Source: Hansfordia pulvinata (Eukaryota; Ascomycota; Sordariomycetes; Xylariales). From it: 64,000 bases of DNA. The notes under the pieces were generated by a model. It made no database searches, was not told the DNA's origin, and saw only the letters and a list, made by a program, of their open reading frames with translations. Within the stretch, counting starts at the first letter, position 1. Each line of letters opens with the position of its first letter. The stretch is taken from NCBI GenBank assembly GCA_006538405.1, contig BJKQ01000004.1:1488001-1552000 (forward strand), given 5' to 3'. Positions 37,255-47,762 of the stretch are shown piece by piece. The position numbers and the translations under genes were made by a program.

Positions 37255-38212
37255 TCACAAGTCCTCCAGACCCTGGGTCGGCCGTGGGCCGCCCTTGGCA
37301 CGGGAGACGTCCTCGGCGCCGCTGGCCTTCCAGGCGCTGAGGATGAGGCGGACGATGTGGTCGACGCCGACGCCGGCCTTGACCTGGGCGAAGACGGTGG
37401 GCCCGCCGTCGCGCATGCGGCGGGCGTCGCGCTCCATGACGCCGAGGTCGGCGCCGACGGCGGTGGCGAGGTCGGTCTTGTTGACGACGAGCAGGTCGCT
37501 CTGGGTGATGCCGGGCCGCCCTTGCGGGGATCTTGTCGCCGCCGCTGACGTCGATGACGTAGATGATGAAGTCGGCCAGCTCGCGGCTGTAGTTGGCGGC
37601 GAGGTTGTCGCCCCGGACTCGATGAGGAGCAGGTCGGCGCCGCCCTTGCCGTCGGCGGCGCAAGGCCCGTGGTGCAGGTCCTCGAGGGCGGCCAGGTTGG
37701 CCGAGACGTCCTCGCGGACGGCGGCGTGGGGGCAGCCGCCCGTCTCGATGGCGCGGATGCGCGAGGCGGGTAGGGCGCGGTTGCGCGTCAGGAACTCGGC
37801 GTCCTCGCGCGTGAAGATGTCGTTGGTCACGGCCGCCACGTTGTACTCGCCCCGAAGTGCCAGACACAGCGCCAGCATCAGCGCCGTCTTGCCCGAGCCA
37901 ACGGGCCTGGAAGGAGTCGTTGGACTCTGGTCAGCTTTTTCTGATGATGAATCCCGTCGCGTCCGCGGACTGACTTGTCCATCCCCTCGAAACTTGCTCC
38001 GCCACCCGCGCAAACTGCTGTGAAAGGACTCACCCGCCAATGCCAATGGTGAAGGCGCGCTCTTCCCAGTTGCGCCCCTCGATGATGGGCATCTCGCGGC
38101 CCAAGTAGCTGCCGGGCCCGTCGAGGATCTCGTGCGAGTGGCCGTGCTCGGCGGCCGAGAAGCCGTCGTGCGAGTGGCCCCCGACGCCGTCGTGCGCGTG
38201 CGTGTGCGACAT
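37255..38212 (-). CDS. ureG: Urease accessory GTPase UreG, with three compensating frame breaks
   Basis: Nickel-delivery GTPase of the SIMIBI class that helps assemble the urease active site in the cytosol. Exons 38034-38212 and 37255-37906 (intron 127 nt, GTGAGT donor). The N-terminus is a histidine-rich metal-binding tail ([26 protein letters not shown]). The exon junction rebuilds the P-loop [18 protein letters not shown]; then come [39 protein letters not shown] and the G4 motif [13 protein letters not shown], with a C-terminal [17 protein letters not shown]. Between 37612 and 37513 the frame is lost and regained: three places look one base short (runs at 37611-37614, 37526-37529 and 37513-37515). 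With three single-base losses the downstream frame is kept, and the middle can be read in the other frame as [20 protein letters not shown]. As deposited it would encode 276 residues with a scrambled segment. Confidence 0.92.
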
Positions 38213-39255
38213 GGTCGATCGGGTTCGGATTGTCGTGGTGTTGGGGTTCTCCCTACTCGGTTGGCGCAAGGTAAGCGGGAAGTTCTTGGGAATGGCTCTG
38301 GGTCTGCTTGATCGCCGGCTTATACGGCAGGAACTGTGTGGGGGCAGTCGCGGTGTAAGAGCAAGAGCAAGAGGCTGAGGCGGCAGAGCGGGACCCAAGG
38401 GGATGAATAATTGTGATAGTAATATTATCGCAGCCCCCGAAGACGCCAGGCGCGAGCCAGTCAGAGCATCGTTTGGCAGGCGAGGGCCAGGCTTGTTTTT
38501 GGGTCCGACGTCTTATCCTACAAGCAACATGGAAAGCAGTCCGGGGGCTGCGAGGGGATCCCAGAACCCCTCCCAGGGAGCCCGCATCATTGAGGGGCAC
38601 GCGCGCTTATCGGGAACGGAGGGGCCGTCTGATCTGAACATTACCCACCGTCCAACGGGTACGGAGTGCGGGCACGCCAACTCCACCAGTGTCTTGTGTT
38701 TCAAGTACCCGTACATTGGATGATGCCCCTAGATAAGACATGCAGATGTCCGGCAAGGAATAAGTAAGATGCCAAGTGGGAAGTATGCGGCAGGTGAGGT
38801 GGTTTGCAGGCCCTGTGCTCCATGAGTCGTCTTCGTCGCCTCTCTATAAGCACATCCTTACTTACCTACACGCAAATAATGTTTTCCATGTCTAGTAGCA
38901 GAGTGTTCCAAGCGCGTCGACTTATTTGCCGTTCAGGTACGATTTGTAGCGGTATTCCCATCATGACGACCACATTCAGCGGGCAACTGACTGACATGCT
39001 TGAGGTCTCATTACGGCTGCGATCTCCAGCTTGCACGCGTCCCGAGGCTCTGTTTCAGCTGCATGACCAAGTTTCCCTTGCAAAGAGAACTGTCCCTTGC
39101 TTCTAGCTACACCAAGAAGGTTGTGAGTACTTGGCCAGCCTTTTACTCGATATTATGAATTAGAGAAGACCTTCCGAAAGACGACATTCGATCTAGATAA
39201 TGCAGGGCGTCATGATTTAGAGTAATGATCTAGTTTTCCAACAATCACAACACAA
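38213..39255. other. Intergenic ureG promoter to tRNA-Asp
   Basis: About 1 kb, no recognisable gene. The right-hand part is more AT-rich, as often seen around fungal tRNA genes. Confidence 0.55.
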
Positions 39256-39340
39256 TCTCGATTGGTCTAGTGGTCAGGATATCCGCTTGTCAATACAAGC
39301 AATTTCGCGGATGGCCGGGGTTCGATTCCCCGATCGAGAG
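39256..39340 (+). tRNA. tRNA-Asp (anticodon GUC) with 13-nt intron
   Basis: The acceptor stem TCTCGAT pairs with ATCGAGA and is followed by discriminator G. The D-arm has TAGTGGTCAG, the anticodon stem TCCGC/GCGGA, and the T-arm CGGGG-TTCGATT-CCCCG. The anticodon GTC is at 39289-39291. An intron of 13 nt (39293-39305) sits at the canonical position after nucleotide 37. Internal A box (TGGTCTAGTGG) and B box (GGTTCGATTCC) are intact, so Pol III transcription is expected. No T-run follows immediately; the nearest short one is in CTTTTG at about 39346. Confidence 0.96.
39293..39305 (+). other. tRNA-Asp intron
   Basis: 13-nt insertion between nucleotide 37 and the last loop base. Its sequence includes TACAAG, which can pair with the anticodon-loop region CTTGT, the arrangement recognised by tRNA splicing endonuclease. 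Confidence 0.85.
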
Positions 39341-40184
39341 CATCGTCTTTTGTTGTATATACCGTCAACGAGGCCTATACGCCCTTTTTTATTGCATGTC
39401 TCCTGCCTGGTGCACCAGTCACTCGCTTCGTTTCATGTCCCGACCAGGTCTTCCACGTTTAAATGAACGTTGCGTTTGTTTTTTGAAAGATGAAGGGTGA
39501 ATCGGACCCGGCTCGTCCTCGGTTATCAAGGCGACACATCCGTTGGGCGGATTGATGACTTCCACTGTGCAATCGAACCCGTTCATTCCACGAAGGCAAT
39601 CAAGGCACTTACAATACGAGTCAGCTCGTTACCGTGTTATGCTGGGTATGACTTTGTAAGTCTTGCAGGGTGTAAGCCCTTGCTCGTTTTGGGCCTGATG
39701 AGTGAGCAAAAGACGATCCACGGGTGAAGCCAATGGAGATTTCTGCCAATGGTACGGAATAGATGTTCTGTTATCGTTGGTTCTCTTAACGATCATCATA
39801 ATACTTGGCCTTGTGTTCCTGTTTTCTTGGATATAACATTGACTCGTACGTACGGATATAACGAGTCTCGGTACAATGACATGAACCCGTGGACGCGGCT
39901 TTGGCTCATTAAGGTTGACATTGACACCGGGCGAGAGTGGGTCGCCTTAGAGCGGGCCGGCGCTCGGCTGACCATCTGTGGCAAGGTCTCCCGCCAACTG
40001 GCAGAAATTTCCAAGGCGGGCCCCCGGTGCGAGTATGGATCCAGTCCCGTCGCAGTCGGGCCCGGCTCTGCAGTTGCGCGTCAAAGCCAATGCGATCGTC
40101 CACCTGCCCGGCGCCGACGTCGACAACCTCCCTGACCACCACCCAAGCGCCTCGCTCTTCGCCCTCCGAACGCAATCGCCCACC
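39341..40184. other. Intergenic upstream of RSM19
   Basis: 844 bp with no recognisable gene. GCAGAAATTTCC at about 40001 resembles the AAATTT cores found upstream of the UTP7/TSR1 pair. Confidence 0.5.
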
Positions 40185-40752
40185 ATGCAGCCCACCCGGT
40201 GTCTGATGAAAGGCCGCTCCGTCTGGAAAGGTATGCTCTCCCGAATCCCGCTCTGCGCTTGCTGGCCCCCATCGCGCGAGTGCCGCCAGACTAACCCGCT
40301 CGTCATCACGCAGGACCTCACATCGTTGCGTAAGAACCTGTCCCTCCGACCGACCCAACTACCTCGTCCGACCCCCAATGCCAGCCCAGTCCAATCGCGC
40401 GAATCGTTCCACGTCTAACCTCTGGTCGCGCAGTCTGCCCATTGTTCGGCCCGCCGCCGGCGAGAAGGCGAAGCCCATCCGCACCCAGGCCCGCTCCGCC
40501 ACCATCCTGCCCAACTTCGTCGGCCTGCACTTCCAGGTCTACAATGGCAAGATCTACAACGACGTGACCATTACCGAGGACATGGTCGGCCACAAGCTGG
40601 GCGAGTTCTCGCCGTACGTTCCCTCCCTCCTCGCCCCCCCCCCCCCCCCCCCCCCTTTCTTCTCGCGCCCAGGAGTCGGCCGCCGAGGAAACAGACGCTG
40701 ACTCGCGAGGGCAATCTGCAGCACGAGAAAGCCCTTCATCTGGGCACGATGA
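40185..40752 (+). CDS. RSM19: Mitochondrial small-subunit ribosomal protein uS19m (Rsm19)
   Basis: A 90-residue uS19 protein of the mitochondrial ribosome head. Four exons: 40185-40230, 40314-40329, 40434-40613 and 40722-40752. Joined, they read [67 protein letters not shown] and KPFIWAR, which follows uS19 from start to end. Exon 2 is only 16 nt and exon 4 only 31 nt; all four join in frame with GT-AG introns. The third intron holds a run of 22 C. The short N-terminus without an obvious long presequence is normal for this protein, which is imported on its own basic N-terminus. Alternative splicing that skips exon 2 would break the frame. Confidence 0.93.
40314..40329 (+). other. RSM19: 16-nt microexon of RSM19
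   Basis: Preceded by ATCACGCAG and followed by GTAAGA, it supplies the residues P-H-I-V that complete the conserved WKGPHIV block. Phase 1 in, phase 0 (two bases of the Ala codon) out; both flanks are consistent. Confidence 0.88.
40634..40655. repeat. C22 homopolymer in RSM19 intron 3
   Basis: Uninterrupted run of 22 C. Its true length is likely uncertain in any assembly. Confidence 0.85.
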
Positions 40753-41662
40753 TCCTGAGATGATGCAAGCGAGCGCTGGCCCCCGACGGGGAATCGAGCC
40801 CCACCTCCCCTTTTATCACCTATTCTCCTCGGCCCCTTTCACCCGGCGCCAGCAGCCAAGAACACGAGACGGACGAGTACGCCGACCGACTCGAGCTTAT
40901 CGAAAGCCGCCCTCACATCCATCAACCCATGAGGGATACCTCTGGCGATTTCAGAAACCCTTCTTGTACAGTACGGACGCAACAAATATGATGATGACAG
41001 CCCTGTGAAGCAGAGGGACCGACAATCTCAGCGGCAGCATAGACGTGGCAGGGAGCATTCGAGGCGCAATGAGTCGTCAACGATCTTTGGCACCATAGAC
41101 GCAACATTCGTCCGGAACGCGCGCATCATTGCAGGACCATGACGAGATTTCGGACACACCGCGGCTGCAGACTTGCGACAACTGAGGCAGCATGCACGCA
41201 AGTGAATTATCTGTGCGCACTGAGAGAGGTCGTATCTGTGTATGTGTATTTGTATATAGTAGATGAAAACACAAGCGGCAGGTCGCCGGCACGGAATGCG
41301 AACCGAACCACTCAACCACTCATTAGTGATTCATCGCCCCCTTTTTCGATGATGATGGAATGATAACCCCGCCAGAATGACCCAGCCGATGCGTTGAAAA
41401 GTGGCCAACTCCGCAACTTGAAACCCCGATTCGGAAAAATATCACTGCAAACCCGAGACCGTTGACTAACCCTTCCCTTTGAAACGCCTATACCCAAATT
41501 GCCTTGTACACTCCGTGCGTACGGTCGGCGTATGTTCAAAATCTCCATCGCGGCGACGCCTCGTGATTTCTCCTTGTATCCCCCGCCAACCTTGGAGTGG
41601 CTTGTCGCAGGCCAAAAAAAAAAAGGCGTGCCAGACCAGGTGCTGCTCAGTGTTGAAGTTCG
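40753..41662. other. Convergent intergenic region RSM19/TAF10
   Basis: 910 bp between converging stop codons, about twice the length needed for two UTRs. An A-run (41614-41623) lies near the TAF10 side, giving T-run on the minus strand. No gene seen. Confidence 0.55.
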
Positions 41663-42310
41663 TTATCTGTAGAACTCACTGCGCTTGATGTTGACGCCGT
41701 ACTCGCCGACAGCCATGCCAAGGTCCTCCATAGTGAGGACGGTGCGGTTCTGGCTGCCGCCCTGCCCGCCTCCTCCGTAGCCAGCGCGCTGGATGCCGAG
41801 GGGCGCACCGCGACCCTGGTCTTTGGCACCGGGCTGCGCTTGCCCGGGGATTGGAATGCCCGCCGCGGCGCCAAGGTTTCCCATAGGGTTGTTCGAGTTT
41901 GTGTTGGAAGCCCGAATCCGGCTGTATTGGTACGCGTCGGCGGCGATGTCTGCGACGAACTTCTGCACGGCCAGCGCGATCAGGCGAGCGAGGCGCGGGT
42001 CCGTGTGCGGAGGCGGAGGCAACCCAGCCTTGGTCAAGTAGTAGTTGGTAACTGCGTCGGGGATCTGTAGACGAACAGCGTAGGTCAGCGGGCGGGGTTC
42101 GTGGGAGGAGGGCGAGATGTGCTGGGAGCGGAGTCTTACAATGGGGGCATAATCATCCATCTTGGACATGAATTCTTTCAGAGAGGTATCCTTGCGGGTG
42201 GGAAGCTTCGGCGCCTCTTGAGGCACAGGGGCCTCATCGGCGGCAGGCTGCTGTTGCTGTGATTCACCAGCAGGAGCCTGCTCCGGGTTGTCATTGGGAG
42301 CAGCTGACAT
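41663..42310 (-). CDS. TAF10: Transcription initiation factor TFIID/SAGA subunit TAF10
   Basis: A 190-residue histone-fold protein shared by TFIID and SAGA. Exons 42140-42310 and 41663-42064; the 75-nt phase-0 intron (GTAAGA donor, CTACAG acceptor) joins [11 protein letters not shown] to [18 protein letters not shown]. The histone fold continues [20 protein letters not shown] and [10 protein letters not shown], interrupted by a Gly/Pro/Gln-rich loop of about 50 residues, and ends [24 protein letters not shown] in two parts. The N-terminal 40 residues are Gln/Pro/Ala-rich and disordered. The loop between the last two helices is a known variable region of TAF10. Start at 42310 ([11 protein letters not shown]). 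Confidence 0.96.
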   Translation of the reverse strand: MSAAPNDNPEQAPAGESQQQQPAADEAPVPQEAPKLPTRKDTSLKEFMSKMDDYAPIVRLRSQHISPSSHEPRPLTYAVRLQIPDAVTNYYLTKAGLPPPPHTDPRLARLIALAVQKFVADIAADAYQYSRIRASNTNSNNPMGNLGAAAGIPIPGQAQPGAKDQGRGAPLGIQRAGYGGGGQGGSQNRTVLTMEDLGMAVGEYGVNIKRSEFYR

Positions 42311-43656
42311 GGTGACGGGGAAGTCAGAAAGCGTGATTTGGCGTATTACTTAGGTCCTGCACCAGGGCGGGCGTTGGGTCGTGGATTCGAAGGGCCACGA
42401 GGGGCGTGGTGGCGGCAGGGGGGGTTGAGGAGTAATTTCAAGCTGTGGATGGACCGGCCTCCTGGCTTGAATTAGATGAGAGCTTGTCGCTGTATTTGGG
42501 ACAGCTTATCAAGCGCGCGCAATGATGCGGCCGGGGTATGGACGAAGAACGATTGGCTGCACCACGGGCGAGCCACGCGCGGCAGGTGGCCTTGCAGGCG
42601 CGAGGCGGAGACCAGGCTGCGGTGGTGAATCAAGTCCAGTCGGTGGCGCCGGCGGAAAGGACGAAGGCGAGGAGGTCAGCAGCAGGCAATGGATCGGTTG
42701 TCGGATGATGGCTTGGGCGTGGCGAGCAACTCTGGATGGCGTAGAGGCGGATGGGATAGATCTGAGCGGAAGATGAAGTCAGAGTTGAGGCTAGGTCGAG
42801 TCGGGACGCGGCCAGATGCAGATGCGGTTGCAGTTGCGGTCGCGACAGGTAAGGTCAAGATTGCCGCCTTGGGTAGGCGGTCAGAAGCCAGGTCATCCGT
42901 CCATGTAGCTGGCACCCCACTTATCCCGCTCGGTACAGCTCCGAATGCTGGGCCCGGGGTACGTAGGTACTCGTACGCCGTACCGTGGCACGGCAGTCGG
43001 GCCGCGCGGGGGTTCGGGGCCAGCGCCACTGGGGCTGGGATCAACGGCGATGATGCGCGTGGGGTTTCAAGGTGTCTTCGTCCTATAACTTGGGTATGCG
43101 GTTCGACTTGACCTGGGTGTCTCATTGTACTATGAGGCTTCTTACTGCGCTCATCATAGGCTTCCGAGGCGTTCCGCTTCTTGACCTCTCAACACCTTCT
43201 GAATGTTTGCGTTCAAGACCCCTTCTATAACTCCCATCTCACAGCACAACACACAACAACGCCTGGCAATGCACCCAGTGCAGTAAGATATATGTACAAT
43301 CGTATGTTATCCATGGCAGATCAGCGCCGAAGACGTTACCGTCTGCACATCCACAGTCTCCACGATTGAGCTACCATGAGTTCAAGCGAGGCTGTAGCCT
43401 CGATACAAGATAGCGCCCACCAGGCTCAACAGCATCCGGTCATGGCACGCGTCAACCGACCCCAAGCTCCGCGTGGGGTCTTGCGTTGCCTGCATCCTCA
43501 TCCGTTTCATCAGGTACTGGGCCTTGACCCCTTCCATTTGCACGTGACTGGTATGGTCGGCATGCTGCACAGCGTCGAAGTGGGCTTGACAAGTTGCCAT
43601 ACTGAGATGCTCGACATGCGCCGGGTAAAATCTGAATCTCTACCGGCAACTTGTGG
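42311..43656. other. Intergenic upstream of TAF10
   Basis: 1.35 kb between two minus-strand genes. One TACTCGTA word at 42968-42975. No frame shows protein features. Confidence 0.55.
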
Positions 43657-44120
43657 TCACGTTGTCCCCACAGGCTCGGGCCGGTGCGAAAAGAGGAGCT
43701 TGTATTTGACAATCTCGACAATTTCCAAGTCGTCGGTGGTGACCCCCCTCCTGCTCCAGTCCCTGTCGCATCTTGATCTTGCGCTTGGCTCTTCCGCCTA
43801 ACGACTGCCCAGGGCTTGGGAAGCTTCTTGACCTCACCCGTCAGCCTCTGGTTCTGCCCAACAAACATGTGCACGCGCTTCATCCAGGAAGTGCTGGAGG
43901 GATCCTGAAGGTCGGGATTGTGGTCAGGAAACTGAATACGACCAACAGGCAACCCTTCTTGTGCGGATGCGTCCGTGTCTTCCACTGCCGAGGGTAGGTT
44001 GATGGTGCCTTGAAGCTCCAGGATTGCAATGCCGGCTGGTGTTTGTATAAGCTGGGGGAGTGGATCTGACGGATGAGCGCCCACCGGCTTGTCCCTGGTG
44101 TGAAGCCGTACTGACGCCAT
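43657..44120 (-). CDS. CTF8: Chromosome transmission fidelity protein Ctf8, with one apparent frame break
   Basis: Small subunit of the alternative clamp loader Ctf18-RFC (Ctf18-Dcc1-Ctf8) that loads PCNA and promotes sister-chromatid cohesion. From the ATG at 44120: LPQLIQTPAGIAILELQGTI, GRIQFPDHNPDLQD, SWMKRVHMFVGQNQRLTGEV and KKLPKPWAVVRRK all match Ctf8. The expected C-terminal block LEIVEIVKYKLLFSHRPEPV is present (43657-43720) but in a different frame. One additional base in the run of six C (G on the coding strand) at 43743-43748 joins both parts into a 154-residue protein ending VGTT. No intron explains the shift. The gene appears to be a single exon and is divergent from RPS6. Confidence 0.88.
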
Positions 44121-44763
44121 GTTGCTCGTAAATGGCTCTCGGCCCTGTCGCACGCAAGGTGCAACTCGAGGGAAACAATGGCCGTGTTGTGGCGGCTATC
44201 GCCTATGTCGTCGTGAATAGTTTCTTAGAATATCAGCCCCTCCCGAAAAGATGAAACCATGATTCCAAGTCGTCTTCTACGAGCACCATGGGCTATGATG
44301 AGGACCGAGCCAGTGCATCTAACGACGCGTGCCGGGAACCACTCAAGAGTACCTTAGGTCAGCGTCACGGTTAGTCGCGGAGCGGGTTTGGGTACGTACC
44401 GGACCCCCCAGGCTTTGGCTCGACGGCTAATCCTCGGATTGTCCAAGAGTCTGCGCTATGTTGGGAGCCCTAGCAGCGTATCAGCTATCCTGAGCCTCCG
44501 ATAAGCCTGGTGGGGCCGCTGGCAAGAGTACGAGGACTCCTGGGAGGTACCCCACGGAATTGAATTGAATTGAAAGAAATGGTGGGGCCTTGCAAAATTA
44601 GCGAGCGGTCAGCACAATTCGCCTGGGAGTGTACTGGTGCTCGCTGGGGGTCGTCAACACCACCTGGAAACTTTTTAGCGTTCCGTTCCGCCCAGTCCTG
44701 CGATCCGACCTTTCTAACGACCATCACCCAGCATCCCGTCGCCCAGCGCCCAACACCGCCGAG
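44121..44763. promoter_or_regulatory. Divergent promoter CTF8/RPS6
   Basis: 643 bp between two start codons. A tandem TTGAATTGAATTGAAA occurs near 44560-44575 and TGCAAAATTA at 44591-44600, similar to the AT core upstream of RPL15. The 5' UTR of RPS6 must be short. Confidence 0.45.
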
Positions 44764-46092
44764 ATGAAGTTGAACATCTCGTACCCTGCCAACGGCAGCC
44801 AGAAGCTGATCGACATCGAAGATGAGCGCAAGCTCCGTGACTTCATGGAGAAGCGCGTACGTTCCACCGACCCTCCCTCCGCACTCCCAACCGCACCCGT
44901 TCGAAGCACCCCGTCCTTCTTTGAGGGACCGCCAGCCAGTTCGCCAGTTGCCATACGACCACAGAGCAAGCAAGAAAGTCAGCAGGGAATTGTGTGGCGC
45001 GCCATCGCAAGAGTTGGGATCACGGCTTGTGGCTCACGACCAGAACAATGAGCGCGAACAGCCTCTCTTTCGCCCACAGTCCCGGGAGTGTTCCGGCTTG
45101 TGAAGAAACGGAATTGCTTGCTTGCTTATGGTCTAATTTTTGGCTCCTGGGTGCTGTTTCGGCGATTCTGACATACTTCGCACCATCGAACACCACCGAG
45201 AGGATCTTTACTGACTTTTGTTCGAACAGATGGGCCAGGAGGTTCCCGGCGACAACATCGGCGATGAGTTCAAGGGCTACGTCTTCCGCATCACCGGTGG
45301 CAACGACAAGCAGGGTTTCCCCATGAAGCAGGGTGTCATGCACCCCACCCGTGTCCGCCTTCTGCTCGCCGAGGGCCACTCCTGCTACCGCCCCCGCCGC
45401 ACCGGTGAGCGCAAGCGCAAGTCCGTCCGTGGCTGCATCGTCGCCGCCGACCTGTCCGTCCTCGCTCTCTCCATCGTCAAGCAGGGCGAGCAGGAGCTGC
45501 CCGGCCTGACCGACGTCGTCCACCCCAAGCGCCTCGGTCCCAAGCGTGCCACCAAGATCCGCCGCTTCTTCGGTCTCAGCAAGGATGACGATGTAAGTAG
45601 ACCACTCGTCATCACCTGCCCGGTCGTTGCTTCTGCGGGATGATGAGACACTGCCGGCGTCAAGAGTCTCCCGCAATGAATACCACCGGGCAGAGTCTGA
45701 GAGAATCAACACCCACAACACTCGATCACCCGAGACTAATAACGCGACACCGTAGGTCCGCAAGTACGTCATCCGCCGCGAGGTCCAGCCCAAGGGTGAG
45801 GGCAAGACCCCCTACACCAAGGCTCCCAAGATCCAGAGGCTGGTCACCCCCCAGCGCCTGCAGCACAAGCGCCACCGCATTGCGCTCAAGCGCCGCCAGG
45901 CCGAGAAGGTCAAGGACGAGGCCGTAAGTTTCACTCCCCGCTTCTGCCCCTCTGGGTTCTCTTTTGGAAGTTCCTCTCAGCTGACGGCCCTCCCAGAACG
46001 AGTACGCTCAGATCCTCGCCAAGCGTGTGTCCGAGGCCAAGGCCAACAAGGCCGAGAACCGCAAGAGACGCGCAAGCTCCATGCGCAAGTAG
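44764..46092 (+). CDS. RPS6: 40S ribosomal protein eS6
   Basis: Small-subunit protein eS6, exactly 239 residues as in other fungi. Exons 44764-44856, 45230-45592, 45756-45923 and 45997-46092, all phase 0. The first intron (373 nt) is long, as usual for ribosomal-protein genes. Key segments: [88 protein letters not shown] and the C-terminal [11 protein letters not shown]. The RRASS-type C-terminal motif is the part phosphorylated in eS6 downstream of TOR/AGC kinases in other eukaryotes. Transcription is divergent from CTF8. Confidence 0.97.
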
Positions 46093-47335
46093 ATTGTTAC
46101 AGGCGTTGGGTCGGTGTCTTAGGGTTCCTGCATTCGGGCATACGTCATGGCAATGGCAATGGCATCGCGGGTACGGCAAGTTGGTTCATGATATTCCCAA
46201 CTTCACGCATGTATTCACGGGCGCCAAAAATTGAGACGAGAAGATTCGTAAATGATCCATTTAGCTACCAAGACTACGTCCCACCTGTGACCTTCTATCA
46301 CTTCCCGTCTTTTCCCGTTAAGTGACGAGTGATGCCGTGCTGGTGTTTTCGGCAGCCGGTACCGCGGCTGCGGCTGTCTTGCACTATGGTGAGGACTTGG
46401 GCCCCCACCAACGGTTGCTGCGTTTCCTCGGGAGCCTTGAGGACAGCCGAGCGGCAGCAGACCATGTGGCTGCTTGGAGCGCCCAAGGCCAACCTCCGAC
46501 AGTAGGCTCACACCGTTGTCGTTATTGTTCCCGGTCGTTGTGCTCGGCCTACTCGTACGTCGCCAGGGACACTATGGTTGGTTGCGCATGTGTCGACCTG
46601 TGTGTGGGACGGCAATGAGTCAGGTATGCACAGGACATTCCGCGTAATGAGATCGACGACCAGAAGAATTGTAGTCGAAGCATCATGACCTATGAAAATT
46701 AAAGAGATCGTAATGCTGGAAGTCTCCTTTGTGATGGGCAGTAAATATCTCCCATTTTGGAAGAGAATATTTTTATGACGGACATTGTCCTGGACCATGT
46801 TCCCACGTTCTGAAGACTTGGCCACTTGGCTTATATCACTCCACGCAACGTCTGCCCACTCGCATGGCTCACCAATTCGTCAGGTGCACGTCTCGAAGAA
46901 GTTTCGTGGTTTGTAGCCTAAGATGTATGTTCTAATGAAGGGGGAAAAAAGATAAGCACCCGCTGAATCAATAACTTCTCAACACATGCGGCCATGTGTC
47001 GTAGATGTCTCCCGTTCTGCGGCAGCTTTGGTCGTAGCTGCTGCGTCACCCCTGAACTCCGGGCTACCTGCGCGATATCGACTGCTGTAGGACAGCGATG
47101 CGCGGCGCGGCAGACCCGGGAAGACCTCTCGTCCCTGGTGACTCCGCTCACTTCATCTCCTCTCGGCCCGCCTCCTGAACGGGGCCGAGGAGCTTGTTCA
47201 AACAGCCCCCGCAGCTGCCCGCCCAGTTTCCGGGCACGTCGAGGCCTGAATCTGCTCCTCGGCAAGAGCAACGTTCGGCAGGCCGTACTCTTTTCCCTGT
47301 TAAATCTGCCGCCTGCCCTCTCGCCTCATTGGAGC
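46093..47335. other. Convergent intergenic region RPS6 / secreted protein
   Basis: 1.24 kb with no recognisable gene. One TACTCGTA word at about 46550-46557. Confidence 0.55.
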
Positions 47336-47762
47336 TCAGCCCTCCTCATGCACACGCTGCTTCATAGCCAGCTCCAAATCCTCACTCCGGTCAGCGGACG
47401 AGGCGCACACCATGGTCGCGTCGCCAGGGTTGGTCCACGCCAGGGCCACGCACTTGTGGCAGCTCCACGGGCACCCGCTGAAGAAGGCTGTCTTGTCGCA
47501 CGGGGAGCCGCACTTGAGGAACAGGCTGCGGAGTCCCAGGAAGCCCGACCTCTCCTCGGGCTGCCCTGTTCCATCCTGGACAAAAGACGTCAGTTCGGGT
47601 GGGATTCGAAGTAGAACAAGAACGAGAGAAATAAAAACGTACCAGAGACCTGGTCTGTCTGCCGGCGCATGCCGCTGATGCCGGGGACAGGGCACCGGCG
47701 GCCAGGAGTAGGAATGTGATGGCGGCGCCGAGTGACTCGCTACCAGAGGCGATACGGACCAT
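47336..47762 (-). CDS. Small secreted cysteine-rich protein
   Basis: A predicted 119-residue protein in two exons (47643-47762 and 47336-47575), phase-0 intron of 67 nt with donor GTACGT, branch CTGAC and acceptor TCCAG. The N-terminus has a signal peptide: basic start MVRIASGSESLG, hydrophobic core AAITFLLLAAGAL, and a likely cleavage at SPASA|AC. The mature part contains seven cysteines, six of them in KCGSPCDKTAFFSGCPWSCH and the following KC and VC. The protein would be about 95 residues after cleavage. I do not recognise a family. Its size, signal peptide and Cys content fit an extracellular or effector-like protein; no pro-region or GPI signal is seen. Confidence 0.65.

Noticed and set aside
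37255..38046. ureG as a pseudogene
   Set aside because: All catalytic motifs outside the affected 100 bp are intact and the three losses cancel; consensus error is the simpler explanation.
40775..40820. T-arm-like sequence on the minus strand (GGGGCTCGATTCCCCG)
   Set aside because: No matching acceptor stem, D-arm or anticodon arm at the right distance, so it is not a tRNA gene.
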